A stretch of DNA of 64,000 nucleotides from Plasmopara viticola (lineage: Eukaryota; Oomycota; Peronosporomycetes; Peronosporales; Peronosporaceae), in NCBI GenBank assembly GCA_001695595.3, contig MBPM02000003.1, positions 496,001-560,000 on the forward strand, read 5' to 3'. The position numbers were made by a program, and so were the translations under genes. Below the pieces are notes generated by a model. That model had not been told where the DNA came from. It saw only the letters and a list, made by a program, of their open reading frames with translations, and ran no database searches. Below, piece by piece: positions 58,389 to 64,000 of the stretch. Position 1 is the stretch's first letter. Each line of letters begins with the position of its first letter.

Positions 58389-59858
58389 ATGGCCGAGGTG
58401 GAGCTGGAGTGCGCGGTGTATGGCGGAGGAACTGTGTTTCCCGTGAAAATTGCACGTGCTGCAAAAGTGAGCGTGCTGCAGGAGGCTATTGTAAACGAGA
58501 AGAAAGGCGTCAATCGTCGCTTTAACGTTGGTCCAGCCTTGGTGACGCTGTATTTGGCGCGGAAGGATGGCGCGTGGCTAAAGGACGACGCTAGTTTGGA
58601 TGACTTGTTGTCAGGAGAAATTCACATTACAAGAAGATGCGATCTTCATGGATTCTCAATGAAGACTACCTTGGCGTGAACTTCCAGCCGGGACGCAAAA
58701 GAAGCGTGTCGTCTTGTTCCGAAAAACGGGGGAGGGGCAATCCATATTATATCTGGACACCGAAAACAAGAATTGCTGGCGAATGGACAACGCGATGATT
58801 GATGATATTGACCGTCGGCTTCGTCAAGGTGCTGAATTGTGTCTCGACGGGCTTGGGTACGATGACATTCACAGGCACTATGGAAGGCTGGGAGGGTTTC
58901 ATTTGCTTGCCACCTCGGATCGATACCCAATGAAGAATGTTGACTTGCCTGTTCTCAGGCGATGTCTCGTACCATTTTGGTCCAGGTTGGATTTGAATGC
59001 AATCGGCGCACATCTTCAATGGAGCAAATCTGAGATTAGGGAAAAATACTTTTACTCGGGTGGCAATTTACGCAATTTTTTGTTGGAGCGGCTCGTAGTT
59101 ATGGAGTCGATAGACCAAGCTGTCAGTCTCGTCGATCCTAATGTCGCTAAACTTCTCAATATCCAGTATGGCGTTGGATCTGTGAGCGAAATAGATTGCT
59201 TACGGATGATGGGAATTCAAGCGAGCGCCCAGAGCGATTTGGACAAGTATATAGCATCAAGGTCGTGGTGTGGTGTGATCACCTCTGAATATGCATTAAG
59301 GCAACTTGGCAAGATTGTGAAGGCGTCCTACTACGAGGTGTTGTGGTCCAACGGTCGCATGCTAGGAGATGACAAATTAATGAGCATTGCATCCAAAAAT
59401 ATGTGCACACAATGGCAAGGGATGGCAAAAAACTCGAACTGCAGGTGAGGACATACGATCGCGCGAAAGCGAAACAACACACGTATACTCCGTTGAAATT
59501 TGTAGTCACGTCGTGCCGCAGCGATGGAGAGGATGCAATTGAGTGCGATGCAATCATGAAAGAATTGTCGAAGTCGAGTGACGATTATTGGTATCCCTCC
59601 AGTCGCTCTTTGGCGACCATCGATTGTGTTGCCAAGCTGGGTAGCGGCACGGTGGGATTGATCCAGATCACGAAGTCCGACCACCACAAGATCGATGCAA
59701 AGGCGCTCGACAAGTATGCAAAGAACATTTCGGGCCGCAGCAGATATATTGCGTTGGTGCCAGATAAGGAGACGTGTGATAAATTTCGGCTCTCGCCTGC
59801 CGATCCTCCAACCAAGGTGCCGTTGGATGTGGCGTACATAACTACGTGGAGCGTGTGA
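58389..59858 (+). pseudogene. Crinkler (CRN) effector gene with frameshifts
   Basis: A near-complete CRN gene reading from ATG 58389 to the stop at 59856-59858, about 490 codons. The first block is the conserved N-terminal domain (VKIARAAKVSVLQEAI, EKKGVNRRFNVGPALVTLYL, KDGAWLKDDASLDDLL) with the LFLAK-type motif as LYLAR. CRNs are secreted and act in host cells, with variable C-terminal domains often in the nucleus. The later blocks read like the common CRN C-terminus (YSGGNLRNFL; then YWYPSSRSLATIDCV, VGLIQIT and RYIALVPDKETCDKF). Three frame changes occur, near 58623, near 58700 (at an A-run) and near 59397 (at an A-run). The HVLVxxP-type motif expected at the domain joint is not intact. 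It is either a pseudogene or carries homopolymer sequence errors. A LINE-derived array lies directly upstream and a short element directly downstream. Confidence 0.85.
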
Positions 59859-60054
59859 TGTCCGCCGAAATACGGTATTTGAGCTCAACAGGACAATGAT
59901 ATACCATTGGCTTCATCTTTGCAATTGGATCCGACCAAAGTGCCACTGTCGCCTTCCATTGATCATTGCTTGACTGTTTTCATGAGAATTTTCGTTCACG
60001 CGTCAGAGCAATTATTCATTAGTATTATTTATGGTTGTCAAAATTACTAATATG

Positions 60055-60377
60055 TATTGTTGTATTGTATTACGTTATCGCGTTGCCAAGCTATGCACGT
60101 GCTAGGCTCTATGGCTAGTCCACGGCATAGAGTGGTGTCCGCATACGTCGGGTCTCGTTCGGCGGGCAGTGCAGCCAGCACCGAGGCCGTGAGGGTCTTC
60201 CATTATTTTGCTTAGCTTTGACTTGGTAAGAGCTCAGGTGGCGCCCTGGTGCTGGAGACCGTCGCGTCGAGGGTGAGACTCGTTAGAGACCTGCAGATGC
60301 CCGAGAGCACCTGCCCGAAGCGCGCGAGTATTTAGCCCCCGCGCTTGGAAGGAGGGCGTCACCCCAACCTTTTCCGA
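60055..60377 (-). mobile_element. Short non-autonomous LINE-derived element, copy 3
   Basis: About 323 bp, flanked by AAAATTACTAATATG (60040-60054, and again from about 60378). It has the same two internal deletion joints as the copies at 6.7 and 7.1 kb, in opposite orientation. The tail on the plus strand is TGTTGTATTGTATTACG, slightly degenerate relative to other copies. It is inserted about 200 bp downstream of the Crinkler stop. Confidence 0.85.
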
Positions 60378-60602
60378 AAAATTACTAATATGATCGAGTT
60401 AGATTGAATTCTTGATTACAGAGTGCTTCTATAGTGACTAATACCGGTAAGAAATTACCGGTGGCATTTTACCAGTACTTCTCAATGAGAATATTATCGC
60501 ACTAATTAGTACAGGTTGGTACTTTGCTTTCGTACTCCTTACAGCAATCCATTGTATGCTTTCTTTAATAGTGTTAAATTAATTATACTATATGCGCTCG
60601 AT

Positions 60603-60969
60603 CTATTGTGGCTTTAATTGTTCCTGATGGAGTTTATTTAAATTGTTTTTTTTGCATCCAAACGAGCAAGTGCCTCCGCATTTAAATTCTATACTTTCTC
60701 CCCCTTCTTCATAATCTACGTTTCCCATAGCAATTTCCGTATCTGTTGTTAGCAGTCTCGCCAAACTCGTTGTTTTATAATAGTGTGGAGCAAGTGTCGT
60801 CACCTTCTTGCTTGCGTATCTTTCTTTTAACTCGATATGCTTTGAGATCGATATAAAACTCTTCATCTTTGTTTTTTTGCCCAAGTTCCATACCTACTTC
60901 GTCATCAGGGACTAGCCAAAATTTAACAATCATTAGACGACCGCCAGCTCCGTGTTTGTAGTCAGGCAT
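60603..60969 (-). CDS. Unrecognised gene or gene remnant
   Basis: Two overlapping minus-strand frames look like parts of one protein. The first is 60969-60775 (MPDYKHGAGGRLMIVKFWLV, EEFYIDLKAYRVKRKI). The second ends at 60603 (LLTTDTEIAMGNVDYEEGGE, FKCGGTCSFGCKKNN). A 45-nt intron or a frameshift near 60790 could join them. The Cys-rich end hints at metal binding, but I do not recognise any family, and both frames may be chance. Confidence 0.3.
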
Positions 60970-61509
60970 TTATTTGGAATAAACGAGAGTTGGAATATTT
61001 GAAACAAGCATTTCCACGCAGCTTTTCCTTGATTAGAACGCGAAATAAAATTGTGCGTTGCCGTTGAAATGGAATCTTTGCGATATTAAAGACATGTCAT
61101 TGCAGCAACCGCTTTAATCTATGACAAATTCACTCAGGTCTTGCATCGAGTGCTTACAAGACCAATTTTATCAAGACCTAATGCACTTTGTATGAAACTG
61201 GCCGAAAGGCTCTCATCCAATTCTCAAATTTCACAGTTCGGTAGCATAAAGTCAAATTTATCATTTAAAATGGCTGGATATCGACCGATGATTAAGTAAA
61301 CGAGTTCGTGGTCATCTTCTTTTGCGAATTGATACAGAAGTATTTATTAACTTAATGATTTCAAATTTCTGGCTGATTTGTTTACGAACCTTTATTCATT
61401 CTGGACCATCTGTTGTGGCGATGCTTGAATTTGAAAGTATCGAGTATCATGAGAAATAAAATAAATCCCAAATACCAAGTCTTGGTTTCAGGCATTTAGC
61501 AAAACTAAA
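60970..61509. other. Intergenic, nothing recognised
   Basis: AT-rich with no open frame of note and no similarity to other parts of the window that I could see. Confidence 0.4.
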
Positions 61510-62380
61510 TGCAAAACGGACGTCAGAGACCTGAAGTCACAATTCTTGTGAGCAAATAATGCCAGATCAGCACGAATTTAATTTGAACATGAGTAGAAGT
61601 ATGTTCAAGCAATAAGCCTCTTTATACTGCACAAATAGCAGGTAAAGTATTGGTCCACAAAGGCATTATACGCCACCATCTTTAAGGTTCGTATTTGACC
61701 AGACTTAAGCTTGGACGGACATCACAATATTTTTTGATCAACTTTTCTGTCAGAATAACAAAAAATATTATACGCACGACGCAAATACGACAATGTACAG
61801 ATAAAGCTGTAGAACGGGTTCGACGAGTAGCCGGGAGCCGAATCATTGTTGACACTTCTGGAGCTAGATAGGGGACGGGCTCTGTCCAAGGAAGTGATGG
61901 AAATAATTTCCATACGATAATTTTCACCCTTTTTTCATGGTAGCGCCAAAGATATTACATCGTGAAGCGCAGTACAAAGTGCGATCGATGAGAAAGGAAA
62001 GGCTTACTTGAGGAATAAACATCAACCATCGCTTACCGACCTATAGATTGCTACGATCAAGCTTAATACATCGCGTGTCCACCTAAAAGTCTTAGCAATG
62101 CTCGGACGCGATAGAAACGAACACATTGCGACGTGGACAGACTGCCGAAAGACGCACTGAGGATCTGAGAGTAAGATTGACTACGTGTTGAAAGGTGAAC
62201 CTTAAGCGTCGACATGTACGCTGATCATCTCGGGATGCCAAGTTTCAGGGAGCCGAAATCACGGCAACCTAGTCATCTAAAATACCACAAGAAATTTGCA
62301 ACATTGATAAAGTCGACAAGGCCTGGCTCCGAAGAGCTTTGTGGTCTATTATACGATTAAGTTGCAAGCCTGGCTAGCTA
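61510..62380 (+). repeat. Dispersed repeat, copy B
   Basis: Diverged match to 47290-48450 in the same orientation (GACGTCAGAGACCT, ATGCCAGATCA, TTGGTCCACAAA, TTGGACGGACATCA then AATATTTTTTGATCA, and TACGCTGATCATCTCGGGA). Shorter than copy A because of internal deletions. It abuts the inverted ATG11 relic, but its orientation differs from what a single inverted duplication would give, so it is probably an independent insertion. Confidence 0.65.
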
Positions 62381-62499
62381 ATTGTTAGGGCAGGCGTGAT
62401 TGCCACTACTCGTTGAGCTACAAGTACCGTCTGAGCCCGGCTTTGAAGCTCCTACCGTCGGAGTCTTAGATCAAATTGCAAGATATGCCCGCAGAGATG

Positions 62500-63860
62500 T
62501 AGAAATTCGTCCGTAAGTGTGGTGCGTACGGATTATTCGCCTCTGCCGCAGTCCACTCTTCTATCAGCACGATGCGCCCAACTAACTTGCATCGCCTCTG
62601 TGACCGTCGTTGCTGAGAAACAGTATTTGATCTTTAAAGAGTCGGACATCCAAGATGAAAGCCCTCAAATCCCCGCTGTGCGTCGCTTCCAGGCGCTGGT
62701 GTGGGCGAGAACAGCACCATCGCTTTAAATGATCCAAATGTAGCGTCTGGCCATTCGATATATGATCGACACGTCAGTGTAATACCATTAGCCACTTGGC
62801 ATCAAAAAGTGCACTCGCCGATTTCGACTTAACACACGTACGCATCTATATTTACATATATCAACATTTGCGGATCGACGGGTAGATGTATAAGCTTCTG
62901 TAGCATCGCGAGAAACCTACGCCGTGGTCGGACTGTGCTACTTGAATGAGTTAGAGTCTGCTTAAACTTAGATTGACCGCTCTGCCCGCTCCCAAACTTC
63001 TGTTAACGCATGCAATTGCAAATCAAATTGGTTGAAAGATATCTTTCAGAACCGCCCCGTTTCCTGGTTTTCGCTTTCAGGCAAAACAAGCTAGCCAGTT
63101 TGTGACATGTTGACATGCAAATACGCGCCTCGAGCTTGGTAATTGTCGCGTCGTTGTTGTCGCCACACGATCCTTGTAAATAACAATATTTGGAAAGCGC
63201 ACAATACAAAGCACCATGCTTACCAATGTTTCGCGTCACAGTTGCCAGCTCTTGATCAAGAAGATTGGACGAAGCGGCTTTCACTTATGCCCCTCGCAAA
63301 TTCTGCCAGCATCACCGCCAACGAGAATTCGCACAAGCTGTCAATTTTCCCTTAGATATGTCGAAGCGGAAAATTGATTCGCTTCCAACGCCATTGAAGA
63401 ATAAATGTTACTTTGGCCAGTTTGCTTTAGTTCTGCTAAGAGCTTTGACATTCGTACTCCAATTTCTGGCAACGTTTTTGCAAAACCACGTTCTTCGTTG
63501 ATTCGGAGTTCTTTTGTGATCCTCATAATTACAAAAATGACCGTTCCTTGACTTTATTCACATATTGATCAAATGAGTACATGAGGAATTTACGGCCCAA
63601 ATCGGGAGACGAATGTGTAAGCTCAGTCATCATTTGGCGATTATAGCAAATTTCACAATCGATCATAAACTTTTACTTAGCATTACACAGTCACAAGCAA
63701 GCATCCACCCTTAACACCTCACGTAAATCATAATCTAGCACACGCCTTCCGTTAGTCACCGGCGTCTCCTGCACTCTGTTGACCACAACACCTGCTTTTC
63801 TTTGTCCATCTTTTCCTGATTAACAGCAAATTCCTCGACAGCCTTGTTAAGATTTATATC
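62500..63860 (-). pseudogene. Decayed inverted copy of the SDR-FYVE-BTB 3' end and ATG11
   Basis: Read on the minus strand from 63860, the sequence follows the end of the SDR-FYVE-ARM-BTB gene (AAGGCTGT ... GAGCAGGTGTTG-like, GTCAACAGAGTGCAGGAG, GGAAGGCGTGTGCTAGATTA including the stop, TGCTAAGTAAAAG). It then jumps to the middle of ATG11 (AAGGAACGGTCATT, GAGGATCAC, LDQELATVTRNIGKH) and runs to the claw domain (GGAAGCGACGCACAGCGG, GGGCGCATCGTGCTGAT). About 2 kb of ATG11 is absent. Intron sequence is retained (ATTGGTAAGCAT and the region around ATATCTTT), so it arose by DNA duplication. Stops and indels make it non-functional. Confidence 0.85.
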
Positions 63861-64000
63861 AACCTTTGCAGCACAATAACCAATTCAATGTACGTGTCTA
63901 ATGGATCATTACGAAAAGTCACCCGCCGACCTAAAATAACTATGTTTGGCCTACTAGGGCCAAAATAATTGAGCTAACCGGCAAGATCCTCGGGCGGTTT

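Overview
The window looks like a piece of an oomycete nuclear genome, most likely Peronosporales (Phytophthora or a downy mildew). The evidence is the short (about 45-120 nt) introns, Crinkler (CRN) effector sequences with an LYLA[RK] motif, a 7TM receptor fused to an inositol-phosphate phosphatase, a FYVE-domain multi-fusion protein, and a dense load of decayed mobile elements. Intact genes lie in small islands separated by long gene-free or relic sequence.

Island 1 (about 3-6.2 kb) holds a JEN1-type monocarboxylate/H+ symporter (one intron, + strand) converging on a gene with two DEP domains (- strand). Then come two short LINE-derived elements, a tRNA-derived SINE and a broken MULE transposase (12-14.2 kb). 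From 14.2 to 21.5 kb I see only relics, including a Crinkler N-terminal fragment.

Island 2 (about 21.5-25.7 kb) holds a small single-pass membrane protein gene, preceded by a 193-bp tandem duplication, converging on a three-exon - strand gene. That gene encodes a seven-transmembrane receptor fused to an inositol polyphosphate 5-phosphatase (a GPCR-bigram). It is followed by Ty1/copia remains (27-28.3 kb), a 1.15-kb LINE deletion derivative with target-site duplications, and two tRNA-type SINE copies.

Island 3 (35.5-42.9 kb) holds two head-to-tail + strand genes. The first is a six-exon gene for a 1082-residue protein combining a short-chain dehydrogenase, a FYVE finger, armadillo-like repeats and a BTB domain. 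The second is a thirteen-exon ATG11/FIP200-like autophagy scaffold gene. It carries an apparent AT-AC (minor spliceosome type) intron and one single-base frameshift. A decayed inverted copy of the end of this gene pair, introns included, lies at 62.5-63.9 kb.

The right third is repeat territory: copia integrase remains, a 0.8-kb tandem pair (45.6-47.2 kb), a diverged repeat shared by 47.3-48.5 and 61.5-62.4 kb, and a tandem array (51.66-58.18 kb). In the array, four copies of the 1147-bp LINE derivative alternate with three copies of a 647-bp spacer. Diagnostic bases and hybrid target-site duplications show that it grew by unequal crossing over between two independent insertions. The array ends about 200 bp upstream of a frameshifted Crinkler gene.

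The strongest hunt results are the receptor-phosphatase fusion, the SDR-FYVE-ARM-BTB fusion with a substituted catalytic tyrosine, the AT-AC intron in ATG11, and the reconstructable history of the retroelement-driven array. No CRISPR, operon or prokaryotic feature was seen.
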